Assembly: GCA_951804985.1 (NCBI GenBank)
Contig: OX638133.1
Span: 950,501 to 1,014,500 of the forward strand
Origin: Dryomyza anilis
Lineage: Eukaryota > Arthropoda > Insecta > Diptera > Dryomyzidae
Length of the DNA stretch: 64,000 nt
Direction: 5' to 3'
This document shows, piece after piece, positions 47,133-60,100 of the stretch. The notes beneath the pieces are model-generated. The model saw nothing but the letters and a program-made list of their open reading frames with translations, searched no databases and was not told where the DNA came from. The translations under genes and the position numbers were made by a program. The stretch's first letter is position 1; each line of letters starts with the position of its first letter.

Positions 47133-49951
47133 GTAATCAGCAGGGTTCCGCGCAAAAGCTCTTTACGATACATAGTATCATTTCGAAATGACGTCAATGG
47201 CGCGAAATGTACAAAAAACAAAATAAAAATGAAAAGTTTTTCCTAAATTTCGCTCGACTTACAGCCAACTAAAATGATTTCTTTTGTTTTTAATTTTCCA
47301 ACACATTGTTTGTAAACTATGTCGGCTTCTGTAAACAGCTGAAATTAATTCATTTTCTTCGAGATGATTAAAATAATACCTCATAATTTCAGATGTTTGC
47401 GTTTTCTGCGCATTTTCATTTTTGTTAGTTTTATTTTTAGCTGCAAGCGAACAGAAAATATATCTTTGAATTCATAACATTTTGGCAAACAAATACAAAT
47501 TATCGTTTGGCGCAATAGAGGTATATAAATCACCGATCAGATATGGATAAAATATATATATTTTTTTATTAAAAATCTACACGTTAAATACGCATAGCTC
47601 TGACATAACGCATGATATAATTGAAAAAAAAGTTATTCCGCATAATAATGGGCTCGGGATATTAAGGTGTCATCCTCAATTATTTTGAAATAAACACATT
47701 CTAAAGTTGAAAATAAAATGAAACAGTACATATTTTTCAAACAATTTTTTTCTGCGTGAAGGAAAAAAATTGTTTGAAATTGTTTTAAAGAATAAAAAAA
47801 AAAAAAAAAAAAATATTTTCGATTTTTTTTTATTATTGAAAAAAAATCTGAAAAATGTTTTTTTGAAATAAGAAAAAACATGTGTTGCAAAAAAAATGTT
47901 TTCGGAATGTTTCCAATTTTTTTTTTTGTCAATTATTCAGGGGGTCATTCTATGCATTAAAAAACTATGAAAATACATAATAAATACACTGTGTTTAAGT
48001 AATGTATATTACTGAAATAATCTAGTCAAAGAATTGGTTATAAAATATAATTTGTTAATAAATAAATAAATACTTCATATGTTTATGTTTTGGGTAATTA
48101 AATTACTTTTCGAATGATGTATCACAACTTTAAAACACACGAAGTTTTCCTTTTTAAAAATGGACATAAAGTTATGCCTCGTTGTCGTTATGCATCACAT
48201 CATTTTTTTTCAAATTTATTTTATTTCTTATCAATCACATTAATTTTAACCTGGATTTTACCCTCTATAAGAAAAATAAATATTTTGATTGAATATGGTT
48301 TGATGAACAAAATTCTTCAATATGATGTACATCTATTTTGTTCATTAATGTGATGAAGCGTAGTCTTTGCATGTACTTCTTCAAATGGAAGAACACTTTT
48401 TCAGTCATTCATCAAATTGATGTTGAATTCGTAACATTGATGTTTTGAAGTGATCAATATTATGAATTGTTCTTCAAATCAATGAATCATGGTTTAAAGC
48501 ACGAAATTCATCAAAATGAAGAAGCTTTTTTCACTGTAAACATAAAATTGAGACTCTTGTTTATATGTACAATATACTCGAATACGTTGAGCAAATTCTA
48601 TTATTATTATTATTATTATTTGACTTTCAAAGCTATAGCCTCTGTAAAATAAAACCCTGTTTTTGCAAACGTTTCATTGATGTTTTGCATGTTATAGAAG
48701 TGTTTTAAGGTTAAGTACAAAAACCATTATAACTCATATTGCCGACCTTCACAGATCGTGTGAAATTCAAAGTGCACTTCTTCCAATTTTAATTCTTCCA
48801 TTAATTAATTAGTTTTTTATTTATTTAGTTTTTCAACCTAATCAAATCACAGTCGATTGCACAAAAACCCATAGCAACTGTATTTTTTATTTTTTGTAAT
48901 GGCCAACAATGCAGTTGACACGCCATCCGTTTCCGTTGCCACTTTGACTTGTTGTAGCTGCTGCTGTTGCTGCTGCTACTGTTGTTAGTCATAACAACCG
49001 ACTGTAATTGTTGTGCAAGTGGTGTTTGTTGTTTTTGTTGTCACTCTTGTCACTTTAATGGCAAAATTGTTAAATTTACACGCAATTATATTGGAATTTT
49101 TTCCACATATCGACAGGTTTCTTTTTTTAGTTTTTGCGCGCATGCAGTTAATTGTTGCGCTCAGCTCAGCTGTCATAATTGCATAAACGAGTTGCGTTAG
49201 AGCGAGACAAATATATACATATATATTGTGTCTATATGATATATGACTATCGGACGTCTGTTGCAATTTTTCAATTGCTGATAAAACAAACTTAATTTGC
49301 GGCTGGCGACGCCGACTTCTGATAACTCCCCTGCTAACACCAGCCTAAAGCCGTACAGCAAGCAGTCTTCTTGTTTTGCGACTATCTTCATGTCTTTGTC
49401 TTGCCCCATGTTGACTTTAAGTTGTCTGCATAATTTTCCGTTTACGTGCATTTCTGTTTATTGCATGACACTTGAGCGTCTTTAAAAATATGTCTTTCCT
49501 CTAGCTGTCCACCCATATGTCTTTTTGTTAACTGTCTGTCTGTTTGTCTGTCTGCCTGTCGAAAGTCTGTCTGATTTTGTGCTCCGATGTGCGTTCATTT
49601 GTTTATTTATCTGTCTCTCGGCTGGCCATTAAAATTCCGCACGAATATCGAGGGCCCCACAAAAGACTTTCGCCTTTTCTTGACTGATTAATGGCACAGA
49701 CCTTTGTCGTCTAAGTCGAATATATTAAATATTATAAAAAACAATTACAAACAAATTCAATTATAAGAAATGCATTCTGTAAAAACACTTTCAACAAAAT
49801 CAATCAATATCACAATAAAAATGCGCAGTATAAATGTGCAGTATAAATACGCAGTATTAATACGCAGTATAATGGCATTAATTACCCTACTCAATATGAT
49901 TTTTCCTATGGGTATTCCACACTCGAAAATTAAAATACCATGCAATTAGTA
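47133..49951. other. AT-rich intronic sequence with MITE remnants
   Basis: 47620-47940 is A/T-run-rich and resembles decayed CACAGAAAA-family ends (TTTTTTTCTGCGTG near 47748). 48110-48540 contains TTCATCAAATTGATG, AATGAATCATGGTTT and GAAATTCATCAAAATGAAG motifs shared in reverse with 36058-36303. A TTG/CTG triplet patch lies at 48950-49040. No gene. Confidence 0.4.
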
Positions 49952-50170
49952 CACCCAGTAAAAAGATCCCTCAAATCCCATTAAAATTGGTCAATAGGAC
50001 AATTATTGATTTAATAGTATACAAAAAATAAAGCTTTTCATATAAACTCAATGGCAATGTCATGGTATTTTGTAGTATTTAATGGTATTTTCCGATTAAA
50101 ATAATAATTTATCATGTTGACTATTTTTAATAGTAAAAAACAATTATTTATATAGTATTTTTTCTAAGTG
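49952..50170. mobile_element. mariner-like MITE, copy 2 (219 bp)
   Basis: The ends CACCCAGTAAAAA and TTTTTTCTAAGTG are flanked by TA (49950-49951, 50171-50172). The interior shares ATTAAAATTGGTCAATAGGA and TAAAATAATAATTTAT with 24381-24615, in the same orientation. Confidence 0.65.
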
Positions 50171-53100
50171 TAGTCTTTAATATTATTTAAATAGTTTTAG
50201 CTACTTTTAATCGATAAAAACCATTGAATACTACGAAATACTATTCGAAAATTCTCTAACTATTCAAACATTTAATCAATAAGTGGGCATTTTTTCCCGA
50301 GTACATAAATAATTTCAGTATAATTCGAGATTATTTTTGTTGCATTTTAAACAAAAAGTTATTAATTTAAAAGTTGTTCATAACTAGTTTAAATTTTTTT
50401 CAATACTTGATTTGTTTTATAGCATCCATTTAGTTTAGTTGATCAAAATATATAGAAATGATGTGCGGGATATCAATAGGGAATTTGTAGAGTAGCATTA
50501 TTCGACGCCTGTGTAAAATTGATGCCCTATATCCCGCTAAAGATTTAAAAAACTGAAGACAACATAAAAAAACATGCCGTTTTTTTATTTATTTATAAAA
50601 TTCTTTAATTAGCTAATTGTACTCTGTAAAATACAGACAGTAATGGCTGCAAAATACTCTGTTAAATAACTTCAACTTAAAATAGAACTCAGTGATTCAT
50701 ATGGTATGAAAATCTACTCTGAGTCTTCAAATGCCTTGGCAAAACTAAATATATTTCGAAAATCTTGTTGTATCGTGTTAACATTTAGCAACATGCAAAC
50801 TAAAAACTACGTGACCGAATTTCAATTTTAACTGCATGAAAAACAAAAAACCCCATTTAAACCAAATTTTTAATTGTTTTTGTGCGATTTGCAAAAATAA
50901 ATCGCAATTCGCAAAATTAAATAAACAGTTTTTTTATAAGTCTGTGAAAATTTGCATTGCTAAAGTTTACATTTGTTGTTGCTGACATGCTATTCATTGT
51001 CGAGTTTCAATTTATTTTTTTGTCATTAAAATTTATAATGTCGCGGTTACGCTTGAAGTCATGAAGTTATTTTTGTTTTGTAAATTTTAGTTATGTTATT
51101 TGTGTTCAAGAGGCCACATAATAACCAAAACGACAGAAAAAAACTGTAAGGCATACCGTTAATTTCTGCTAAATTACAAGATACCGCTCAGATTTTAGTG
51201 ACGTCTGTCAACCGTTGCCCGACAGACAGCTGCCTGTCGACCTCTTTTGACTTGAACCCTCCTTTTTCTTGTTGTTTTTAATAATTCTTAAACTGTTGTC
51301 AGGCATTATTTCCTCATTGCGGTTGCATTTTGGGTTCAAGGAATTTTTTAACAGTTGCAATTTTTGTTGCACTGACAACCAAGACACAGTCGAAGGCAGT
51401 TTTAGACATTTTTTGAAGTTATTACCAAATATGACAGACATATGTAAGTGTTATGAAAATTGTTCAATTTTGTACGGGGTAGATACAAAATCCGCGGTTG
51501 CCTGCTTTGAATATGCTTTAAAATGCCTTGAACTTGGCAGTTTTTTTTGTCTTTAATACCGCCTCTTATTTACAACCTTTCAAAGTCAGTATTTTGACCT
51601 GTAACTCAGCGGACATTCCGACGAGCAACGCAGCAAACATCCGGCCACTCGTATTTCCAACTATTGTCAACAATATTTTCCATTTCATTTCAATGCCACA
51701 GCAACATTGTTGCTCATCATTTTATGCGTGCTCTGCTGCTGACTTTGGCATGAATTTTCCAAACAGTGCGCGTGAAAAATGCCGCTCTTAGTGATGCCGC
51801 GCGACATGCGGATTTGTTGCTGACCACCTTGGCTACACACTGAATCTACGAAAGAACACCAATTGAAAAAACCAACAGAAATGATAGCTGTTTTGGATAT
51901 CTGTGGATAATCTATGAAAAATTAGATTTCGAACGGAAGCAGGAATCTACCAGGCAGCGAGTGAGTCAAAATATTTGGTGGAATTTAAAGACCCGATGTA
52001 TATTTGGAACGGACAGATTTAGGCAGCTTTTGATACAAACTTCATCTTCATCTGCTTAAAATCTTTTGATATGTTTCAAAACTGCCGTGATCCTGTCTGT
52101 TACCCGCCTGTGCACTGTCGCATATTTTGTCTGATTTTCTGAGACAAAATTTCTGGTATTTTTCAGGATTTTTTCTGGGAATCACATAGATAAATGTAAG
52201 TTTCTGTGAAGCGTATGGCAGATTATCAAATTTATTGGAATTTTTAAGGCATATTTCCGGAATATTTTGGAAAAGGACAGAAAACAGACAGCTATTGATA
52301 GAAACTCAGTTTTCGTGTGCTTTAAATCATTCAATATGTTTCAAATCTGCATTGATTCTGCTAAATATTCTGGGATATTTGATTTTTTTTTTTGATGGCA
52401 TATTTTAGGGTTTATTTATTTCATTTGAGCCTATTTCAAAGCACCTTCCGCACCCTACTCACCAAGTGCTGTTCAACGCATAAATCGTACAAAAATGGAA
52501 TCGTATTTGAAATGAGTTGAGTTGAATTGCATTGCATTGAAAGGCAACGTCTGTCGAACAATACGCGGATGTAAAGCTAGCGCCAAGGAGTGGCTCTAGT
52601 GATCTTCAGCGATCTCGAGTGATCTTGAGCCAACAACAGATCAAGGTTTCAAAAAAGGCGCTGCCGCTGACCACCCTTACTACAACTGAAGAGATCCACA
52701 GATTTATTGATATTGTTGCTGTCTTCAGCTCAGCTATTGTATGTGTGGGCGGGCATCGTGACCGCAAACGCGATTAAGTCAATATTGGCGCGCGATCAAG
52801 TCAGCAACATGTTCAGCAACATGACGGGCGGAGGGAGGAGTGAGTGCGCATTGTCAAGTGCTCGGGCTGTCTGTGGTGTGGAGCAACGCTTTATTGAATT
52901 AAAGAAGACATTACAAGTGTTTTTTGTGGTTGTTTTTGTTGTTTTTGTATGCATGAGAGGCACAGCGAAGTCAAAAACAATAATAAAGATAAAAATTAAA
53001 GAATAAAAAATAAATAAATAATGATAAATATAATAAAACTATAATGGATGCCATTCAATTTTATGTTGCTGCTGCTGATAATAACAACAATTGCAACCAA

Positions 53101-54524
53101 GCACTGTGCAATATTTGCAGGCTGCTGATCATGCGGATAATGACGAGGATGTGGATGTTGTTGTCGTTGATGAGTGACGAGTGACGCGATAGCAATGATG
53201 ATAGATGTTTTGGGCGCGTTGTGACCTCGCAGCAACATAGTTGACGATTGGCAACATTTACCCAATTTACACATTTTCCACACCAAAACCTTGAGAGTTG
53301 ACAATTATTATAAAAGTAACTTATTGTTGGCCAAATATGTGCGCGGAACATTCTAAACGAGCAACTGTTGCTGCCAACAATGCGCTGCATTTCGTGCTTT
53401 TTTCAAATGTGCGGGCAGCAAAAACTTGAAAAAGTCCGATATGAGACAATCACAGGTACTGTTTATGGAAGGCCAAACGTCGCTCACGGTAACAACAACA
53501 ACAAAAACCATTAATAAGGCAACAGTTGTAGGCGCAAAGCATGTTGCTGCTGCCACGTTCAAAGCGACCATATGTTGCTGTGACAAATTAAACGACAACA
53601 GCAATAGTCGCGGTCGCCTCAAATGCGCGGAGTTTTCTGAAAGTTCAAAAAACTATTTAAAATTAATTATTTTTCTTAATTATTATGTTGAGTGGAAGGA
53701 AACCAAAAATGAAAATAAAAAAAACTTCAAACTTCAGTGTTAAAACAATCGTTCAATTGGCAACACTTTTAGGCGGTACTGAGTTTCTTTAATTTTTATC
53801 TACAGCCGCTTAATTTGTACACAAATTTTGTGCATTTTCGTAACGTTCGAAAAGCGACAGCCGCGCAACAATGGCACCGCAGCAAACGAGACCTGCGCTC
53901 GTAGTGAAGATGTTTTAATCGATTAATCGTTGATTTATCGCAAGTGTTGCCACATGCGGCAAATGCACTTTAACAGTGTTGCCACACAGTAGCGCAAATT
54001 GTTACTGTAATCTGTTTAATATTATTTCGACTCTATAGACGGAAACTATTGGATAAATAGTTGCACTTTGCAGCAAGTCGTTTGTTGCACGCGCGATTAA
54101 CCATTTCTTTGTTGAGCATCAGTGCTAAATTTGCAAAGTATTTCAATGAATTTTTGTCTTTTTTCTTCTTGTATGAATTTTTGTTTTTTCCTTTTTTGTA
54201 TATTTGTTTTTGTCTGGCAACACTGGCACTTGCAGTTGCATTGAATGAAACTCGTTCTTAATGATGACGCAATCGCTTTTAATGTATTTAATTTTTTTGG
54301 TTTTATTCAACTTTTTAGCTATTTTTAGGTTTTCTGTCTAATATTATTTATTAGTAATTTATGCATTGCAATGTTAATTCTCACGAATCAAATATAAATT
54401 TTAAAAAATAATTATGTTTTTACCACATAGTCGATAATCTGGAGCTTATAGTTAATTATTACCTGTTAAAAGCTGGAAAAAGGTTAATGATCCCAATATT
54501 AGTTTCTAAATTAATTCCACAATT
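50171..54524. other. intronic sequence, no supported gene
   Basis: A small inverted motif pair (GCGGGATATCAATAGGG and CCCTATATCCCGC, 50467-50542) flanks about 50 bp and could be a tiny MITE. 53040-53600 has GTTGCTGCTG/CAACAACAA triplet patches. Open frames in 51269-51556, 52707-53006 and 52996-53743 lack splice support. Confidence 0.4.
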
Positions 54525-55020
54525 TCAACATTGATTTGGCATTTGTTATTTGCCAGAATATATTTTTTTTAATAATGATGCCAATCGAAAGGGGATTAAA
54601 AACAAACAATTACTACATTTACACCACTATTTTATCTTGCACCAATAAAGAGTTATAGCAAAAAAACGAAGAAATTAAAAATCTTGTCTTACCAAAAGGT
54701 CGAATCTTTTCGTTTTTTTGCTATAACTCTTTATTGGTGCATAATAAAGTAGTGATGTAGAGACATTAATTGCTTGATTTTAAAGCACCTAGTGGCATCA
54801 TTATTTAAAAATATGTTGCCAAACATTTTTATTGCAAATGATAAAAGTTAAAAAAAATATTAAAAAATAATGATGATGATCGATAGATGCATTAAAAACA
54901 AACAATTAATGCTTTCACACAACTATTTTATCTTATACCAATAAAAAGTTATGGCAAAAAAAAGAAAATATTCGCCCTTTTGGCATGACAAGATTTTCAA
55001 TTTTTCAAATTCGCCCTTTT
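54525..55020. repeat. hairpin repeat family, copy D (two hairpins)
   Basis: It carries AATGATGCCAATCGAAAGG, AAAAACAAACAATTACTAC, TTATAGCAAAAAAACGAAG, then CTATAACTCTTTATTGGTGC, TTAAAGCACC, a loop and AAAAACAAACAATTAATGC, ending CGCCCTTTTGGCATGACAAG. It looks like two partial copies end to end. Confidence 0.65.
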
Positions 55021-55024
55021 GATT

Positions 55025-55240
55025 TTCCGATGCACTTGAAGATTCTAATCACGACCTTAAACGCAAATCCGATCGATATCTCAAATCTGTAGCAACTTGA
55101 AAGTCCAAAATATGTAGAAAACACGAGAATTGCCATCTATTTATATTCCGTAATAACTTGAAAACTTTATCACTCTGAATAACCAGAGTATGAGGTGGTG
55201 ATTAGAATCTTGAAGTCCATCGGGAAATCATATTTAGAGA
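55025..55240. repeat. short hairpin related to the 114-1249 foldback
   Basis: TTTTCCGATGCACTTGAAGA and AATCTTGAAGTCCATCGGGA are inverted, about 170 bp apart. Both match the outer ends of the element at 114-1249. It is probably a deletion derivative of the same family. Confidence 0.6.
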
Positions 55241-56099
55241 AACTTTGTTTTTTTTTAAGGAAAATGTTTGAAAATTATCGATTGTAATAATTAACAATTT
55301 AATGTTAAAAAAACGATTTTCTGTATTTTATACATATATTTTTTGTGGCCAAAAAACATTAAAAAAATATATTGCATAAATTAAAACCAACCACAAATTA
55401 ATAACACTTCCGAAACATGCAATTTTCGCAGCCATAAATAAGCTTTAATTAGGCAACACCACATACAATTCGAAACAAAAGAACCTGCTGGCTGGTGCGA
55501 TGACTTCATCAACTAGCGCAAAACATACATAAAAGAACTGCGAGAGCCGCTCCCACGAGTAATAACGGTGAAAGTAAATGTCAACATGACGGCTGTCAAC
55601 CAGTGTTGACCTGTCAGTGATGACAACTGTTTTACTAAGTTTACAAAAACTCGCAAATCCTAAACTACGGGCTAATAAAGTTTTGCTAGAAATGTCAGTC
55701 TGTACTTGACCGAGCACAACAGAACAGAACCTCTGGGCTATCAATAGCACTATATATTGTACTACTCGAAACAATGGTCTCGATTTTAAAAACCTGCATA
55801 TAAAAAAACCACGCACATAAAGTCGTAAAAATCGTATAACATAGCGTGAGAATATTTTTTGCTTAGAATTCCGAAATGAATTTATGCTAAATTTCAATGA
55901 ATATTTCAATTTAAATAAAAGAAAAATTTATAAAAATGATGACAACATAAATTTCATGACGTTATGTGCCAATTAAGCATATCAAATAAAATCAGTATGT
56001 TCTAGCGTAGGATTTTATATAACATTTCATTTAAAGAAATATATTAAATTTAAATTTTATACGTATTTTTAATTTAAATTAATAAAAACTAATTAAAAT
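55241..56099. other. AT-rich intronic sequence, no supported gene
   Basis: A 154-codon minus-strand frame (55445-55909) is the longest non-repetitive frame outside the main gene. It starts at an ATG but shows no recognisable domain, biased Phe/Arg/Ser composition and no splice context. I do not call it a gene. Confidence 0.35.
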
Positions 56100-56125
56100 T
56101 TTCTGTTTTTTCTTTTCAGGTGAGT
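56100..56125 (+). other. candidate recursive splice site (ratchet point 2)
   Basis: A pyrimidine tract and acceptor (TTCTGTTTTTTCTTTTCAG) end at 56119 and are followed directly by the consensus donor GTGAGT. This is the zero-length-exon architecture of recursive splicing in long fly introns: joining the upstream exon here recreates AG|GTGAGT. It is on the host strand and 24.8 kb from ratchet point 1. There is no downstream exon-like segment. Confidence 0.7.
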
Positions 56126-56172
56126 TTTCTACACTGTTTTCCACACTGTCAACTAATACTACGTGTTTGGAA

Positions 56173-56240
56173 GCTTTAAAGCCAACAAAGCTTTAAAGCC
56201 AACAAAGCTTTAAAGCCAACAAAGCTTTAAAGCCAACTAA
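56173..56240 (+). repeat. 17-bp tandem repeat, 4 copies
   Basis: GCTTTAAAGCCAACAAA repeats at 56173, 56190, 56207 and 56224, the last copy diverging at its end. The array starts 53 bp downstream of ratchet point 2. Each unit contains the palindrome GCTTTAAAGC. Confidence 0.9.
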
Positions 56241-57109
56241 CAGAAATGTATACTGTTTATTTTGTATTTTATGTGAGAACCGCGTGAGTTTTTGTTTGTA
56301 CACGAACCGTGCATTTATTCTAAAATGAGTCAATAAATTCGAGCGAAACTCATTAAGTACGAAAACAGCTCACAAACGAGCCAATCCAACAACGCAATAG
56401 CAATAACAATAATCATAATAATAATCAGCTCGATTTGCATGCAAGTTAAATAAATAATTATCACCGATTGTTTGAACGTTCGGTTGGGTCGTTCATCTGA
56501 TTGCCTGGGAACAGAAAATGTTAATAAGGCTATGTACGAATCGATGCGATACGGAATATAAAGTATACCTTCTGTTAGATTTAGGTTATTTTATTCTTTA
56601 AATTATAGTAATTGTTATTAGTATTGGAAAATTCGGATCTAATTCCATTTAGTTCGATTTGTCTGCATGTAGCTTACCCTATTTGGGAAGACGTGACGAT
56701 CATGATCGATCAGATTATGTTTGTCAATTATCAATTCCCGATCATGCCCATATTACAATTTCTCACTATGGTTAACCCAAAAACATCAAATAGGCTCTAT
56801 AATGCGTACCAGCAAATACAAATTATGCATTGTAGAGGTTATTAGAATGGGGAAGTTATTATACGTTGTTCTTAGAAACTTTTTTGATAGCATTAATTAG
56901 TTGTTTATTTAAATATCACAGTCACTTACGTCAGGAATTAGATTTTGTATTTAATTAAACTTCTTTATAAGGAACTATTTGAGATTTGCAAAAGCTGCTC
57001 TGACTAAAAACGATAGAAGTTAATTTAAATATTTCTTTGTGCGTAATGCGATTAATTTAATTAATTTGATTTATTGCAGTTTTTCCTGCTTTATTCCGAT
57101 TGGCACTGA
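56241..57109. other. intronic sequence, no gene seen
   Basis: AT-rich with an (AAT)n patch at about 56400-56430. The frame at 56612-56845 has no support. Confidence 0.4.
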
Positions 57110-60100
57110 ACAAAATTAAAATTTAAAAAATAAAATATAATAAAATTTAAATATAAAAAGATAACAAAAAATAAAACGAACAAAAATGAAGTAAAATTAA
57201 TTAAAATGAAACAAAATAATTGAATTAAAGCAAAATAAATAAAAATATGAAATAAAATTAAATAAAATTAAATAAAATGAAAAAAAAAAAGAAATAAAAT
57301 GAAATAAAATGAAATGAAATAAAATGAAATAAAATGAAATAAAATGAAATAAAATGAAATAAAATGAAATAAAATAAAAAAAAAATAAAATGATATGTTA
57401 TGAAATGAAATGAAATTAAATGAAATAAAATAAAATAAAATGAAATAAAAGGAAAGGAAATAAAATGAAATGAAACAAAATAAAATGCAATAAAATAAAA
57501 TAAAAAATATCAAATAATGAAATAAAATGAAATAAAAATAAAATGAAATGAAATAAAAAAAATGCAATAAAATGAAATAAAAATAAAAAAAATATCAAAT
57601 AATGAAATAAAATTAAATAAAAATAAAAAAAATATTAAATAATGAAACAAAATGAAATCAAAATGAAATAAAATGAAATAAAATGAAATAAAATGAAATA
57701 AAATGAAATAAAATGAAATAAAATGAAATAAAATGAAATAAAATGAAATAAAATGAAATAAAATGAAATAAAATGAAATAAAATGAAATAAAATGAAATA
57801 AAATGAAATAAAATGAAATAAAATGAAATAAAATGAAAAAATGAAATAAAATGAAATAAAATGAAATAAAATGAAATAAAATGAAATAAAATGAAATAAA
57901 ATGAAATAAAATGATATGATATGATATGATATGAAATGAAATGAAATTAAATTAAATTAAATGAAATAAAATAAAATGAAATGAAATGAAATAAAATGAA
58001 ATAAAATGAAATAAAATGAAATAAAATAAAATAAAATTAAATAAAATGAAAAAATGAAATAAAATGAAATAAAATGAAATAAAATGAAATAAAATGAAAT
58101 AAAATGAAATAAAATGAAATAAAATAAAATGAAATAAAATGAAATAAAATGAAACGAAATAAAATGAAATAAAATGAAATGAAATAAAATGAAATAAAAT
58201 GAAATAAAATGAAATGAAATGAAATAAAATAAAATAAAATAAAATGAAATAAAATGAAATAAAATGAAATAAAATGAAATAAAATGAAATAAAATGAAAT
58301 GAAATAAAATAAAATAAAATGAAATAAAATGAAATAAAATGAAATAAAATGAAATAAAATGAAATAAAATGAAATAAAATGAAATAAAATGAAATAAAAT
58401 GAAAAAATGAAATAAAATGAAATAAAATGATATAAAATGAAATAAAATGAAATAAAATAAAATGAAATAAAATGAAATAAAATGAAATGAAATAAAATAA
58501 AATGAAATAAAATAAAATAAAATGAAGTAAAATGAAATAAAATGAAATAAAATGAAATAAAATGAAATAAAATGAAATAAAATAAAATAAAATGAAATAA
58601 AATGAAATAAAATGAAATAAAATAAAAATAAAATAAAATAAAATAAAATAAAATAAAATAAAATGATATGAAATGAAATGAAATGAAATGAAATTAAATG
58701 AAATGAAATGAAATAAAATAAAATAAAATAAAATAAAATAAAATGAAATGAAATGAAATAAAATGAAATGAAATGAAATGAAATGAAATGAAATAAAATG
58801 AAATAAAATGAAATAAAATGAAATAAAATGAAATAAAATGAAATAAAATGAAATAAAATGAAATAAAATGAAATGAAATAAATTGAAATAAAATGAAATA
58901 AAATAAAATGAAATAATATTAAATTAAATAAAATGAAATAAAATTAAATAAAATGAAATAAAATTAAGTAAAATGAAATAAAATGAATTAAAATAAAATG
59001 AAATAAAACGAAACGAAACGAAAAAGGAGGGAATAAAATTAATTAAAATGAAATAAAATAAAATGAAATATAATATAATAAAAGGGTATACAATAAAATG
59101 AAATAAAACAAAAACAAATAAAATGAAATGAAATAAAATAAAATGAAATAAAATGAAATAATATGAAATAAAATGAAATAAAATGAAATAAAATGAAATA
59201 AAATGAAATGAAATAAAATGAAATAAAATGAAATAAAATGAAATAAAAGGAAATAAAATGAAATAAAATGAAATGAAATAAAATAAAATAAAATAAAATT
59301 AAATAAAATGAAATAAAAATGAAATAAAATAAAATAAAAAAAAAAATAAAATGATATGATATGAAATGAAATTAAATGAAATAAAATGAAATATAATAAA
59401 ATGATATAAAATAAAATGAAATAAAATGAAATAAAATGAAATGAAATAAAATGAAATTAAATGAAATAAAATGAAATAAAAGGAAATAAAATGAAATAAA
59501 ATGAAATAAAATTAAATAAAATTAAATAAAATGAAATGAAACAAAATGAAATAAAATGCAATAAAATAAAAAATATCAAATAATGAAATAAAATAAAATG
59601 AAATAAAAATAAAATGAAATGAAATAAAAAAAAATGCAATAAAATGAAATAAAAATAAAAAAAATATCAAATAATGAAATAAAATGAAATAAAAAAAAAT
59701 ATCAATAATGAATAAAATGAATTCTAAATGAAATAAAATGAAATAAAATGAAATAAAATGAAATAAAATGAAATTAAATAAAATGAAATAAAAGGAAACA
59801 ACATGAAATAAAATAAAACGAAATAAAATGAAATAAAATGAAATGAAATAAAATGATATAAAATGAAATAAAATAAAATGAAATAAAATGAAATATAATA
59901 AAATGATATAAAATAAAATGAAATAAAATGAAATAAAATGAAATGAAATAAAATGATATAAAATGAAATAAAATAAAATGAAATAAAATGAATTAAAATG
60001 AAATGAAATAAAACGAAACGAAAAAGGAGGGAATAAAATTAATAAAAATGAAATATAATAAAATGATATAAAATAAAATGAAATAAAATGAAATAAAATA

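Noticed and set aside
46764..47246. 160-codon plus-strand frame across the 47-kb leader
   Set aside because: It has no ATG until its last few codons and overlaps the leader and donor of the better 47071-47132 candidate.
50467..50542. GCGGGATAT / ATATCCCGC inverted pair as a tiny transposon
   Set aside because: Arms are short and imperfect, no target duplication and no second copy were noticed.
55445..55909. 154-codon minus-strand frame
   Set aside because: No recognisable domain, biased composition, no splice or promoter context, and chance frames of this size are expected in 64 kb of two-strand sequence.
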